Shown in pieces: positions 1 to 16,435 of a stretch of DNA of 64,000 nucleotides. The translations under genes and the position numbers were made by a program. The notes beneath the pieces are model-generated. The model saw only the letters and a list, made by a program, of their open reading frames with translations, did not search any database and was not told where the DNA came from. The first letter of the stretch is position 1. Each line of letters begins with the position of its first letter. Origin of the DNA: JAVVHH01 sp965276815 (GTDB taxonomy: Bacteria; Pseudomonadota; Alphaproteobacteria; Acetobacterales; Acetobacteraceae); contig CBDIBE010000011.1 in NCBI GenBank assembly GCA_965276815.1, forward strand, positions 1,240,001 to 1,304,000. Reading direction: 5' to 3'.

Positions 1-340
1 ACAGCGCCGAGATCAGCCCGAGCCTGCGCACCTTCTTCGGCAGGTCGAACCCATGATCGCGCACAACCGGCCCGTGCACCCGCCCGCCGGTGCGGAACTG
101 CGGCGCCCGCAAGCTGCCCTGCCGGGCATTGCCGGTGCCCTTCTGCTTATACGGCTTCTTCGTGGTCCCACGGACCTCGCCCATGCCCAGCGTCCGGTGC
201 GTGCCCGCCCGGCGCTTCATCAGCTGCCAGTGCATCACACGGGCGATGATGTCCTGCCGCACCGCCGCCCCGAACAACTGCTCCGGCAGCTCCGCCGACC
301 CGGCACCCGCGCCATCCAGCGTCTTGATCTCGATCTGCAT
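1..340 (-). CDS. rplD: 50S ribosomal protein L4 (C-terminal part beyond the window)
   Basis: L4 binds 23S rRNA and lines the peptide exit tunnel; in many bacteria it also represses its own operon. The reading frame starts at an ATG (338-340 on the complement) and gives MQIEIKTLDGAGAGSAELPE, followed by the typical L4 loop motifs MHWQLMKRRAGTH, TKKPYKQKGTGNARQG and SLRAPQFRTGG. It runs off the window at position 1 after about 113 residues, so only the N-terminal half is present. The start is only 2 bases after the rplC stop, which indicates translational coupling in the rpsJ-rplC-rplD order of the S10 operon. The alternative open frames on the plus strand here are shadows. Confidence 0.95.
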   Translation of the reverse strand, partial: MQIEIKTLDGAGAGSAELPEQLFGAAVRQDIIARVMHWQLMKRRAGTHRTLGMGEVRGTTKKPYKQKGTGNARQGSLRAPQFRTGGRVHGPVVRDHGFDLPKKVRRLGLISAL

Positions 341-342
341 CG

Positions 343-1059
343 CTATGCCTCAGTCCCGGCAGGCGCTTCAGCCGCCTCGCCGCCGCTCGTCAGAAACGCC
401 GCCGGGTAAGCCAGGCCTTCCGGCGCCTTGCGCTTGATCGCGTCCCGCACCAGCACCCAGCCATCCTTGGCGCCCGGCACCGAGCCGCGCACCATCAGCA
501 AGCCACGCTCCGCGTCGACGGCCGCAACCTCGACATTGAGCGTCGTCACCCGCTCATGCCCGAGATGGCCCGGCATCTTCTTGTTCTTGAATGTCTTGCC
601 AGGGTCCTGCCGGTTGCCGGTCGAACCCAGGCTGCGATGGCTGACCGACACGCCGTGGCTCGCCTCGAGTCCGCGGAAGTTCCAGCGCTTCATGCCGCCG
701 GCAAATCCTTTGCCCTTGCTGATGCCGCACACGTCCACCTTCTGCCCGACCAGAAAATGCGCCGCGCTCAGCGTCTGCCCAGCCTCGAACACCGCGTCGC
801 CGTCCACCCGGAATTCCACCAGTTTCTGCTTCGGCTCGACCTTTACGCGGGCGAAATGCCCCTTGTTCGGGTTCGACACGTTCTTCACCTTCGCCGTACC
901 CCAGCCGAGCTGCACGGCCGTGTAGCCATCCCGCTCCTGGGTGCGCTGATCCACCACCTGCACTTGGTCCAGGTGCAGCACGGTGACCGGCACGTGCGTG
1001 CCGTCGTCCTTGAACAGCCGGGTCATGCCCAGCTTCTTCGCGATCAGTCCGATACGCAT
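343..1059 (-). CDS. rplC: 50S ribosomal protein L3
   Basis: L3 is a primary 23S rRNA-binding protein that organises the peptidyl transferase centre. The 238-residue product begins MRIGLIAKKLGMTRLF, has the L3 loop motif around GKGFAGGMKRWNFRG and then the SHRSLGSTGNRQDPGKTFK and KMPGHLGHERVT segments of the family. The Gln in GNRQDPGK is the residue that is N5-methylated by PrmB in many proteobacteria. The C-terminal tail (about 15 residues rich in Ala, Gly and Glu) is a lineage-specific extension. It lies 10 bases downstream of rpsJ and 2 bases upstream of rplD. Confidence 0.97.
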   Translation of the reverse strand: MRIGLIAKKLGMTRLFKDDGTHVPVTVLHLDQVQVVDQRTQERDGYTAVQLGWGTAKVKNVSNPNKGHFARVKVEPKQKLVEFRVDGDAVFEAGQTLSAAHFLVGQKVDVCGISKGKGFAGGMKRWNFRGLEASHGVSVSHRSLGSTGNRQDPGKTFKNKKMPGHLGHERVTTLNVEVAAVDAERGLLMVRGSVPGAKDGWVLVRDAIKRKAPEGLAYPAAFLTSGGEAAEAPAGTEA

Positions 1060-1069
1060 CGCCCCGACC

Positions 1070-1378
1070 CTACAGCTTGATTTCGACGTCCACGCCGGAG
1101 GCGAGGTCGAGCTTCATCAGCGCGTCCACCGTCTGCGGCGTGGGCTCTACGATGTCGAGCAGCCGGCGATGCGTCCGGATCTCGAACTGCTCGCGGCTCT
1201 TCTTGTCGACGTGCGGCGAGCGGTTGACCGTGAACCGCTCGATATGCGTCGGCAACGGGATCGGGCCACGAACCCGCGCACCCGTCCGCTTCGCCGTGTT
1301 CACGATCTCCCGCGTGCTGTTGTCCAGCACGCGGTGATCATACGCCTTCAGGCGGATGCGGATGTTTTGGTTGTCCAT
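1070..1378 (-). CDS. rpsJ: 30S ribosomal protein S10
   Basis: S10 is a small-subunit head protein and, as NusE, a component of the antitermination complex with NusB. The 102-residue product has the expected length and motifs: IRIRLKAYDHRVLD at the start, TGARVRGPIPLPT in the loop and THRRLLDIVEPTPQTVDALM before the C-terminal strand. It follows tuf by 23 bases and precedes rplC by 10 bases, so str and S10 operons are fused or adjacent here, as is usual in alphaproteobacteria. Confidence 0.97.
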   Translation of the reverse strand: MDNQNIRIRLKAYDHRVLDNSTREIVNTAKRTGARVRGPIPLPTHIERFTVNRSPHVDKKSREQFEIRTHRRLLDIVEPTPQTVDALMKLDLASGVDVEIKL

Positions 1379-1401
1379 GATCCCTAACCCAGTCCCAACC
1401 C

Positions 1402-2592
<1,191 letters not shown>

Positions 2593-2641
2593 CGTCCTGT
2601 CTCCGTCTCCCGCGCCTCTGCGGGAACCCTGTGGGTTGCTG

Positions 2642-3118
2642 TTACCAGCGGTAGTGGCTGAAAGCCTTGTTGGCTTCGGCCATCCGGTGGGTGTCTTCAC
2701 GCTTCTTCACGGCCGAGCCGCGGTTGTTGACCGCGTCGTGCAACTCGTTGGACAGCCGGTCCTCCATCGTGTGCTCGCCGCGCTTGCGCGCGCTGTCGAT
2801 GATCCAGCGGATCGCCAGCGCCTGCCGCCGCTCCGTGCGCACCTCGACCGGCACCTGATACGTCGCGCCGCCGACCCGGCGAGACCGCACCTCCACCGCC
2901 GGCTTCACATTATCCAGCGCCTCGTGAAACAGCCGCACCGGGTCGCCCGCCGCACCAGCGCGCTTTTTCAGCACATCTAACGCGCTGTAAACGATCCCTT
3001 CGGCGGCAGACTTCTTGCCGTCATACATCAGCGCATTCATGAAGCGGGTGATCACGATGTCCCCGAACTTCGCGTCCGGCAGGATTTCGCGCTTCACCGC
3101 GCGGCGGCGTCGGCTCAT
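2642..3118 (-). CDS. rpsG: 30S ribosomal protein S7
   Basis: S7 nucleates assembly of the small-subunit head and contacts the E-site tRNA. The 158-residue product starts MSRRRRAVKREILPDAKFGD and contains the typical NALMYDGKKSAAEGIVY, SRRVGGATYQVPVEVR and THRMAEANKAFSHYRW segments. The gene is 13 bases after rpsL. In the usual str operon the next gene is fusA, but here tuf follows after 49 bases. Confidence 0.97.
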   Translation of the reverse strand: MSRRRRAVKREILPDAKFGDIVITRFMNALMYDGKKSAAEGIVYSALDVLKKRAGAAGDPVRLFHEALDNVKPAVEVRSRRVGGATYQVPVEVRTERRQALAIRWIIDSARKRGEHTMEDRLSNELHDAVNNRGSAVKKREDTHRMAEANKAFSHYRW

Positions 3119-3131
3119 GCCTCTTCTCTCC

Positions 3132-3503
3132 TTACTTCGGCCGCTTGGCGCCGTATAGCGAGCGCCGCTGACGCCGCTTCGGCAGCCCCTGCGTATCCAG
3201 CACGCCGCGCAGGATGTGGTACCGCACGCCCGGCAGGTCCTTCACCCGACCGCCGCGGATCAGCACCACGCTATGCTCCTGCAAGTTATGCCCCTCGCCC
3301 GGAATATAGCTGACCACCTCATATCCATTGGTCAGCCGCACCTTGGCAACCTTGCGCAGCGCCGAGTTCGGCTTCTTCGGCGTCGTCGTATAGACGCGCG
3401 TGCAAACGCCGCGTTTCTGCGGGCAGCCCTGTAGGGCCGGCACCTTGTTCCGTTTGGCGGCGGGCTCGCGGCCCTGGGCAATCAACTGGTTGATGGTCGG
3501 CAT
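3132..3503 (-). CDS. rpsL: 30S ribosomal protein S12
   Basis: S12 sits at the decoding centre and controls translational accuracy. The 123-residue protein begins MPTINQLIAQGREPA and carries TTTPKKPNSALRKVAKV and RGGRVKDLPGVRYH, the two loops where streptomycin-resistance changes occur; both have the ancestral Lys. A longer frame exists upstream, but MPTINQLI is the universal N-terminus, so 3503 was taken as the start. It is the first gene of the rpsL-rpsG-tuf-rpsJ-rplC-rplD unit. Confidence 0.97.
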   Translation of the reverse strand: MPTINQLIAQGREPAAKRNKVPALQGCPQKRGVCTRVYTTTPKKPNSALRKVAKVRLTNGYEVVSYIPGEGHNLQEHSVVLIRGGRVKDLPGVRYHILRGVLDTQGLPKRRQRRSLYGAKRPK

Positions 3504-3884
3504 ACGCCAGTTCCGTCCTGTTATCCTGTGCCGCCCCAGCCGCCCAGTCGTCGGACCCATCAAACGCAGCGCGCGGGTGACGAATGCACCCGCGCATGCC
3601 GACGACGCAAGGCCTAAGCTACCTCTCGACGAGGCGGCGGCGCCCTGCGCTGCTCTGTGTCACGACGACCGGCCCGACCGGGTCGGGTTAAGTCGAGGGC
3701 GGGTAACTACGCCGCAGTTGCGCCGCAGTCAAGCATCGCGTGATCGTCAAACGCTGCCAGCCCGCAAACCTGCTCCGCGCCACAAGGGATTGAATTTGGC
3801 GGGGGCCGAGTGGCAGCAACCCTTCTCGCAGATGGCGGCCAGAAGCGTTATAACTGATCCGTCGCCGACCACGCGAGGACCTCT
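3504..3884. promoter_or_regulatory. Divergent intergenic region: str operon leader and Uma2 gene promoter
   Basis: This 381-base gap between divergent genes has no convincing coding frame. On the str operon side there is a 9-bp hairpin at 3571-3579/3587-3595 with a 7-base loop, and a GC-rich palindrome near 3673-3685; both would lie in a long 5' leader of rpsL. Close to the Uma2 gene a TATAAC hexamer at 3849-3854 could be a -10 element, without a clear -35. No S7- or S12-like autoregulatory structure could be recognised with certainty. Confidence 0.4.
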
Positions 3885-4454
3885 ATGGATGACGTGGCTC
3901 ACGTTCTGACCCGGCACAAGCTGGACGTGGACGAGTATTACCGGATGGCCGAAGCCGGCATCCTCGGCGAGGACGACCGGGTGGAGCTGATCAACGGAGA
4001 GATTATCGACATGGCCCCGATCGGGGAAAGTCACGCCGCTACGGTCGGCAGATTGACACGGGTTCTAGTTATGGCCTTTACCGACCAGGCCATCGTATGG
4101 CCGCAAAACCCGGTCCGGATCGACCGCCTCAATGAGCCTCAACCTGATTTCGCGGTACTCCGCCCGCGCACGGACTTTTACGAGGCCGGCAAGCCTGGTC
4201 CGGCAGACATCCTGCTTTTGATCGAAGTGTCGGATAGCTCGCTGGCATATGACAGCACAGTCAAGCTGCCGCTCTACGCTAAGTCGGTTATCGGCGAGGT
4301 CTGGATCGTCGACCTCAAGCGCCGGGTTGTGGATGTCTATTGGCAGCCCGGCGATGAGAGTTACGCGAATAGCGCCACCTACCGTCCAGGCGAGGCCATC
4401 ACCCTCGCGCTCGCGCCCGAAATCACGCTCGAGGTCGCGCAGATCTTCGGCTAA
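3885..4454 (+). CDS. Uma2-family putative restriction-like endonuclease
   Basis: The 189-residue protein belongs to the Uma2/DUF820 group of PD-(D/E)XK-fold proteins, which are common in cyanobacteria and scattered in proteobacteria and have unproven biological roles. Seen here: RVELINGEII with Glu34 and Glu39, QPDFAVLRP with Asp88, IEVSDSSLAYD with Glu114 and a Lys at 127 near KLPLYAKSVIGEVWIVDL, which together form the expected nuclease core. It is a single gene inserted between the minus-strand str operon and rpoC, and its 3' end meets rpoC across a shared hairpin. No partner toxin, methylase or transposase is next to it. Nuclease activity is an inference from the fold. Confidence 0.8.
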   Translation: MDDVAHVLTRHKLDVDEYYRMAEAGILGEDDRVELINGEIIDMAPIGESHAATVGRLTRVLVMAFTDQAIVWPQNPVRIDRLNEPQPDFAVLRPRTDFYEAGKPGPADILLLIEVSDSSLAYDSTVKLPLYAKSVIGEVWIVDLKRRVVDVYWQPGDESYANSATYRPGEAITLALAPEITLEVAQIFG

Positions 4455-4465
4455 ACCGAGCCAAG

Positions 4466-4488
4466 GGGGCGGTGCAAAGCACCGCCCC
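4466..4488. terminator. Bidirectional hairpin between the Uma2 gene and rpoC
   Basis: A perfect 10-bp GC-rich stem (4466-4475 with 4479-4488) and a 3-base AAA loop lie in the 41-base gap between the convergent Uma2 gene and rpoC. There is no U-tract on either side, so it may act as a weak intrinsic terminator or as an RNA 3'-end stabiliser for both transcripts. Confidence 0.6.
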
Positions 4489-4495
4489 TCCAAAC

Positions 4496-8695
<4,200 letters not shown>

Positions 8696-8752
8696 CAGTT
8701 CACCCCTAAGCGGGTTGCAATATCACCCAGCGTCAGACGACCACCGCCCCAT

Positions 8753-8836
8753 AAGCCTCTCCCCCCGGGAGAGGCTTGGGTGAGGGTCTTTCAACCTGGA
8801 CCACCCTCACCGTCCCCCTCTCCCAAACGGAGAGGG
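8753..8836. repeat. Compound REP-like palindrome between rpoB and rpoC
   Basis: Three nested inverted repeats are visible: an 11-bp stem (8753-8763 with 8767-8777), an 8-bp stem (8779-8786 with 8804-8811) and an 8-bp CCCTCTCC/GGAGAGGG stem (8816-8823 with 8829-8836). The same core recurs at four other intergenic places in this window (near 16395, 24263, 28604 and 31798). This copy lies inside the rpoBC transcript, so the mRNA between the two largest polymerase genes should be strongly folded. Confidence 0.8.
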
Positions 8837-8852
8837 AGCAGGAAGCAAGCCA

Positions 8853-13025
<4,173 letters not shown>

Positions 13026-13167
13026 GCCTGCCCCTAACCTCGCCCCGCCCGAACCACAGCCCCCGGCAAGCACAAACGCCTTCCGGTCAGCCAGCAACGG
13101 GTTTGCGGGCGGGAACCCGGCCTGGCTCCCACCCGCGTCTCTAACCTCATGACCCGACGACCCGTTG

Positions 13168-13197
13168 CCAGTCGCGTCGGGGCCAGTCGCGTCGGGG
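13168..13197. repeat. 15-bp tandem duplication upstream of rpoB
   Basis: Two perfect copies of the 15-mer CCAGTCGCGTCGGGG stand head to tail at 13168-13182 and 13183-13197 in the rplL-rpoB spacer, immediately downstream (in transcription) of the hairpin at 13197-13220. It looks like a recent slippage duplication, and it alters the distance between the hairpin and rpoB. Confidence 0.8.
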
Positions 13198-13220
13198 GCG
13201 CAATCCAAAAGAATTGCGCC
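13197..13220 (-). terminator. Hairpin in the rplL-rpoB spacer, possible attenuator
   Basis: An 8-bp perfect stem (13197-13204 with 13213-13220) with an 8-base A-rich loop begins 10 bases after the rplL stop on the transcribed strand. No U-tract follows. In Escherichia coli a partial terminator and an RNase III site between rplL and rpoB set the ratio of L7/L12 to polymerase; this hairpin has the right place for the same role, which is inference. Confidence 0.45.
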
Positions 13221-13229
13221 AAAGCTCTG

Positions 13230-13613
13230 CTACTTGATCTCGACAGCGGCGCCTTGATCCTCGAGCTGCTTCTTCAACTTCGCCGCCTCGTCCTTGTTCA
13301 CACCTTCCTTGACGGTCTTCGGCGCGCCCTCAACCAGGTCCTTGGCTTCCTTCAGCCCCAGACCCGTGATGGTGCGGATTTCCTTGATGACGTTGATTTT
13401 CTTCTCGCCGGTCTTGGCCAGGATGACCGTGAACTCGGTCTGTTCCTCGACCGCCGCCGCCGCCGGTGCCGCCGGACCACCCGCGGCGGCGGCAACCGCC
13501 ACCGGAGCGGCGGCGGAAACGCCCCACTTCTCTTCCAACAACTTGGAAAGCTCAGCAGCCTCCAAGACTGTCAGAGTGGACAACTCGTCCACCAATCTCG
13601 ATAGATCAGCCAT
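13230..13613 (-). CDS. rplL: 50S ribosomal protein L7/L12
   Basis: L7/L12 forms the stalk that recruits translation GTPases. The 127-residue protein has the N-terminal dimerisation domain (MADLSRLVDELSTLTVLEAA), an Ala/Pro/Gly-rich hinge at about residues 34-54 and the C-terminal domain with FTVILAKTGEKKINVIKEIR and GLGLKEAKDLVEGAP. It follows rplJ by 72 bases, as expected for the L10 operon in which four or six L12 copies bind each L10. Confidence 0.97.
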   Translation of the reverse strand: MADLSRLVDELSTLTVLEAAELSKLLEEKWGVSAAAPVAVAAAAGGPAAPAAAAVEEQTEFTVILAKTGEKKINVIKEIRTITGLGLKEAKDLVEGAPKTVKEGVNKDEAAKLKKQLEDQGAAVEIK

Positions 13614-13685
13614 TTCGTGTATTCCTTACTTAGCCCTTGGTTTGTCCCATGCAAGACCGGTGCCTCCGGCCTTGCGACTGTTTAA

Positions 13686-14210
13686 CTATGCGGCTTCCGC
13701 CTCGTCCTTCTTGGAATAGGCCCCAAAGACCCGCGCGAGTTGTCCAGCCGGCGCCGCCAGCACACTCGCGACCCGGCTCGCAGGGGTTTGCAGAATCCCC
13801 ACGATCCCGGCTCGCAGCATGTCGAGCGACGGCAAATCGGCCAGCGCCTTGACCCCGTTCGCATCAAGCGTCCGGGCGCCCAGCGCGCCGCCGATCACGA
13901 TGAACTTCTCGTTGGTCTTGGCGAAATCGATGGCAGTCTTCGCCACAGCCACCGGGTCATGCGACCACGCAAGCGCGGTCGGTCCCTTCAGCATGGGCTT
14001 GATGCCGTCGAATGGGGTCCCATCCAGGGCGAGGGCGGCCAACCGGTTCTTCGCGACTTTGAAGGTCGATCCCCCAGCCCGCATCTTGCGCCGCAGATCA
14101 GACACCTCGGCCACGGTCAGACCCTTATTCTGGGTGACCACGACCATCGACGTCTCTGCGAACACACCCGCGAGCGAGGCAACGAACTCCCGCTTCTCCG
14201 TCCGGTCCAC
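13686..14210 (-). CDS. rplJ: 50S ribosomal protein L10
   Basis: L10 is the base of the ribosomal stalk and the autoregulator of its operon. The start was placed at a GTG (14210): it lies 6 bases after AGGAGA and gives MDRTEKREFVASLAGVF, matching the family N-terminus, while the ATG 13 codons upstream adds a basic segment not found in L10. The 174-residue product has VVTQNKGLTVAEVSDLRRKM, the RNA-binding region with KVAKNRLA, and a C-terminal helix for L12 binding. It is 297 bases downstream of rplA. Confidence 0.93.
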   Translation of the reverse strand: MDRTEKREFVASLAGVFAETSMVVVTQNKGLTVAEVSDLRRKMRAGGSTFKVAKNRLAALALDGTPFDGIKPMLKGPTALAWSHDPVAVAKTAIDFAKTNEKFIVIGGALGARTLDANGVKALADLPSLDMLRAGIVGILQTPASRVASVLAAPAGQLARVFGAYSKKDEAEAA

Positions 14211-14507
14211 AACCCGTCTCCTGTTGGCCTCGATGCGTTTGGACCGCATCCAGACCGGTTATGCCCATCCGCACTCCGAAAAGTGCGGCAATTCGCCTGT
14301 CCGGGGCCCCAGAAGCGAGGGGACCCTGCAGCCGGAACAGCCAGGGCGCCGGGCCGGCAAGGCCGGTCCGGAAATCCTGCACTTCCCCGTCTTCTGCGCG
14401 CGGGCCAAAAACCCTTTACTGCCCCAAAAGGGACGACGTGCAGTCTCGGACAGGTTCGGAAGCGCCGAAGCGCTTCCTAGCGCCAGCCCTTGCGGGCCAG
14501 CGAATTC
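14211..14507 (-). promoter_or_regulatory. rplA-rplJ spacer, probable L10 leader
   Basis: This non-coding stretch separates the rplKA and rplJL pairs and is where the L10 autoregulatory leader lies in most proteobacteria. It holds a perfect 7-bp hairpin at 14269-14275/14282-14288 and a GC-rich inverted repeat around 14350-14372. The kink-turn consensus could not be traced by eye, so assignment as L10 leader rests on position and on the presence of two hairpins before the GTG start. Confidence 0.4.
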
Positions 14508-15200
14508 CTACGCAGCCAGGCTCGCTAGATCGACGCGCACACCCGGCCCCATCGTCGAGCTCAGCGACGCCTTCTGCACATACGTGCCCTTGGCGCCCGC
14601 TGGCTTGGCCTTCTGGATCGCGTCGACGAACGCCTTGATGTTCTCCAGCAGCTTCTCGTCCTCGAAGCTCGCCTTGCCGATCCCGGCATGCACGATGCCC
14701 GCCTTCTCCGCCCGGAACTCCACCTGCCCAGACTTGGCCGCCTGCACTGCGCCCTTCACGTCCATCGTCACCGTCCCCAGCTTCGGGTTCGGCATCAGCC
14801 CGCGCGGCCCCAATATCTTCCCCAGCCGCCCCACCAGCGCCATCATGTCCGGCGTCGCGATGCATCGATCGAACGCGATGTCCCCGGCCTGCACCTTTTC
14901 CGCCAGGTCCTCGGCGCCGACCACATCGGCGCCCGCATCCGTCGCCTCCTGCGCCTTCGGCCCCCGCGCGAACACCGCCACCCGCAGCGTCTTGCCCGTC
15001 CCGTTCGGCAGGCTCAGCAGCCCGCGCACCATCTGGTCGGCATGCCTCGGATCGATGCCCAAATTCATGCTGAACTCGACCGTCTCGTCGAACTTGGCCT
15101 TCGCATTCGACCGCACCAGCTTGATCGCCTCCGGCAGCGGATACGACTTCGTCCGATCAAACGAAGCATACGCCGCGTGCAGCCTCTTATCGTGCGCCAT
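14508..15200 (-). CDS. rplA: 50S ribosomal protein L1
   Basis: L1 forms the mobile stalk near the E site and represses the L11 operon. The 230-residue product has VEFSMNLGIDPRHADQMVRG, LPNGTGKTLRVAVFA and the signature LGKILGPRGLMPNPKLGTV with a C-terminal domain ending GPGVRVDLASL. It begins 3 bases after the rplK stop, indicating coupled translation. Confidence 0.97.
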   Translation of the reverse strand: MAHDKRLHAAYASFDRTKSYPLPEAIKLVRSNAKAKFDETVEFSMNLGIDPRHADQMVRGLLSLPNGTGKTLRVAVFARGPKAQEATDAGADVVGAEDLAEKVQAGDIAFDRCIATPDMMALVGRLGKILGPRGLMPNPKLGTVTMDVKGAVQAAKSGQVEFRAEKAGIVHAGIGKASFEDEKLLENIKAFVDAIQKAKPAGAKGTYVQKASLSSTMGPGVRVDLASLAA

Positions 15201-15203
15201 GGC

Positions 15204-15638
15204 TCAGCCCTCCACCACGGTGATGCCCATCGACCGCGCCGACCCGGCCAGCATGCTCACCGCGGCCTCCACGTCGTTCGCGTTCATGTCCTTCATCTTG
15301 GTCTCGGCGATTTCGCGCAGCTGATCCCGCGTGACCCGGCCGACCGCGGCACCCTTGCCCGGCGTCGTCGTCCCCTTCGTGATCCCCGCCGCCTTCTTCA
15401 AGAAATACGTGTTCGGCGGCGTCTTCATGATGAACGTAAAAGTCCGGTCCGCGAACGCCGTGATCACCACTGGCACCGGCATGCCCGGCTCCATGGTCTG
15501 CGTCACCGCGTTGAACTCCTTGACAAACGCCATGATGTTCAACCCGCGCTGACCGAGCGCCGGACCCACCGGCGGCGACGGGTTCGCCTTCCCAGCCGGG
15601 ATCTGCAACTTTATATAGCCGACGATCTTCTTAGCCAT
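15204..15638 (-). CDS. rplK: 50S ribosomal protein L11
   Basis: L11 binds the GTPase-associated centre of 23S rRNA and is needed for the stringent response through RelA. The 144-residue protein starts MAKKIVGYIKLQIPAGKANP and has the signature PPVGPALGQRGLNIMAFVKE and the RNA-binding C-terminal domain. A longer open frame upstream was rejected because MAKKIVGY is conserved. In most bacteria secE and nusG precede rplK; here the upstream DNA instead contains a promoter and a divergent small gene. Confidence 0.97.
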   Translation of the reverse strand: MAKKIVGYIKLQIPAGKANPSPPVGPALGQRGLNIMAFVKEFNAVTQTMEPGMPVPVVITAFADRTFTFIMKTPPNTYFLKKAAGITKGTTTPGKGAAVGRVTRDQLREIAETKMKDMNANDVEAAVSMLAGSARSMGITVVEG

Positions 15639-15730
15639 GCCTGCCCGTCTCCCGGCGCAGGAACCGCGGTCATATCGATAGGGCCGCCGTTCGGCAGCCC
15701 AGATCTCCCGCGTTCCAAAGTGAGCAGCGG

Positions 15731-15759
15731 CATATAGGGGAGCACGCGCCACCCGTCCA
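15731..15759 (-). promoter_or_regulatory. Predicted sigma-70 promoter of the rplKA operon
   Basis: On the minus strand a TGGACG -35 box (15754-15759) is separated by exactly 17 bases from a TATATG -10 box (15731-15736), about 93 bases upstream of the rplK start. The fit to the housekeeping consensus is good for such GC-rich DNA and explains expression of rplK without nusG upstream. Confidence 0.6.
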
Positions 15760-15840
15760 GCGTTTTCTCACGCATGGCTGGGCAGAGCGTCGATATCGGC
15801 CTATATGCCAGAATCCCACGAAAAACGCAAAGGCCCCGTA

Positions 15841-16056
15841 ATGACCCTGACGCCCCGCGCTGGCACGTCCCCCCGCTTCAACGAGACCACGATCGCCATC
15901 TTCGGCGCTTTCGTCGTCGCCGTCGTGCTCTCCTCGTTCATCATCAACCCGTTCCGCGCGATGGTCCTAGCCTACACCGATTACAGCAACACCACCGCCG
16001 CCCCCGACGTCCCGCCCGCCAGCACCGTCAACGCCCCGGCGCCCGCTGCCAAGTAG
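15841..16056 (+). CDS. Small single-pass membrane protein, unknown function
   Basis: I do not recognise this 71-residue protein. It has a short polar N-terminus, one hydrophobic helix (about residues 18-38, with TTIAIFGAFVVAVVLSSFII) and an Ala/Pro/Thr-rich tail ending NAPAPAAK. The ATG at 15841 was preferred over one 12 codons upstream because an AAAGG lies 8 bases before it. It is divergent from rplK and shares the intergenic promoter region. It could be a small membrane anchor; the coding call rests on the clean helix and codon use. Confidence 0.55.
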   Translation: MTLTPRAGTSPRFNETTIAIFGAFVVAVVLSSFIINPFRAMVLAYTDYSNTTAAPDVPPASTVNAPAPAAK

Positions 16057-16143
16057 TTACATTTTGTCTAGGGCGCGAAACAGCATCGATACACATCCCA
16101 CCCCATCTCATTTCCGACGTTGCTTCGCATGAAAGGAGATTAG

Positions 16144-16371
16144 ATGGCTATCATCCGCACCGCTCTATTAGCTGTTGCCATTGGCGCGTCCGGCGCCGCA
16201 TTGCTGCCCTCGCCCAAGGCCGAGGCCTGGTGGGCCCGTCCCGGTGTCTGGGTCGCCGGCCCGCGACGGCCGGTCGTAGTCTACGCCCCGCCGCGCCCCT
16301 ACTATTACCGCCACTGGGTCCCCGCTCACGTGGACTATTGGGGCCGCTGGCACCCCGGCCACTGGATCTAA
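16144..16371 (+). CDS. Small secreted aromatic-rich protein
   Basis: The 75-residue product starts with a clear Sec signal peptide (MAIIRTALLAVAIGASGAAL, predicted cleavage after AEA near residue 28) and then a short mature chain rich in Trp, Tyr, His, Pro and Arg, including RPYYYRHWVPAHVDYWGR. AGGAG stands 4 bases before the ATG. Short YxxW/HWxPGHW-type exported proteins are frequent in acid- or soil-living alphaproteobacteria, without known function. It is followed by a palindromic repeat and the convergent ThDP enzyme gene. Confidence 0.75.
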   Translation: MAIIRTALLAVAIGASGAALLPSPKAEAWWARPGVWVAGPRRPVVVYAPPRPYYYRHWVPAHVDYWGRWHPGHWI

Positions 16372-16394
16372 CCCCCACTCATACCCTCTAAAAG

Positions 16395-16435
16395 CCCTCT
16401 CCCTCCGGGCCTCCGGGAGAGGGTTGGGAGAGGGC
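16395..16435. repeat. REP-like palindrome
   Basis: CCCTCTCCC at 16395-16403 pairs with GGGAGAGGG at 16415-16423; the copy continues with TTGGGAGAGGGC up to the stop codon of the convergent ThDP gene. It is one of five related copies in this window, all between genes, and probably acts as the 3' end of both flanking transcripts. Confidence 0.75.

Noticed and set aside
3885..4454. Uma2-family protein as part of a restriction or toxin-antitoxin system
   Set aside because: No methyltransferase, specificity subunit or antitoxin-like gene is adjacent; it is a single gene between housekeeping operons.
14125..14382. Small minus-strand frame in the rplA-rplJ spacer
   Set aside because: No ribosome binding site and no homology; it overlaps the rplJ start and the probable leader structures.
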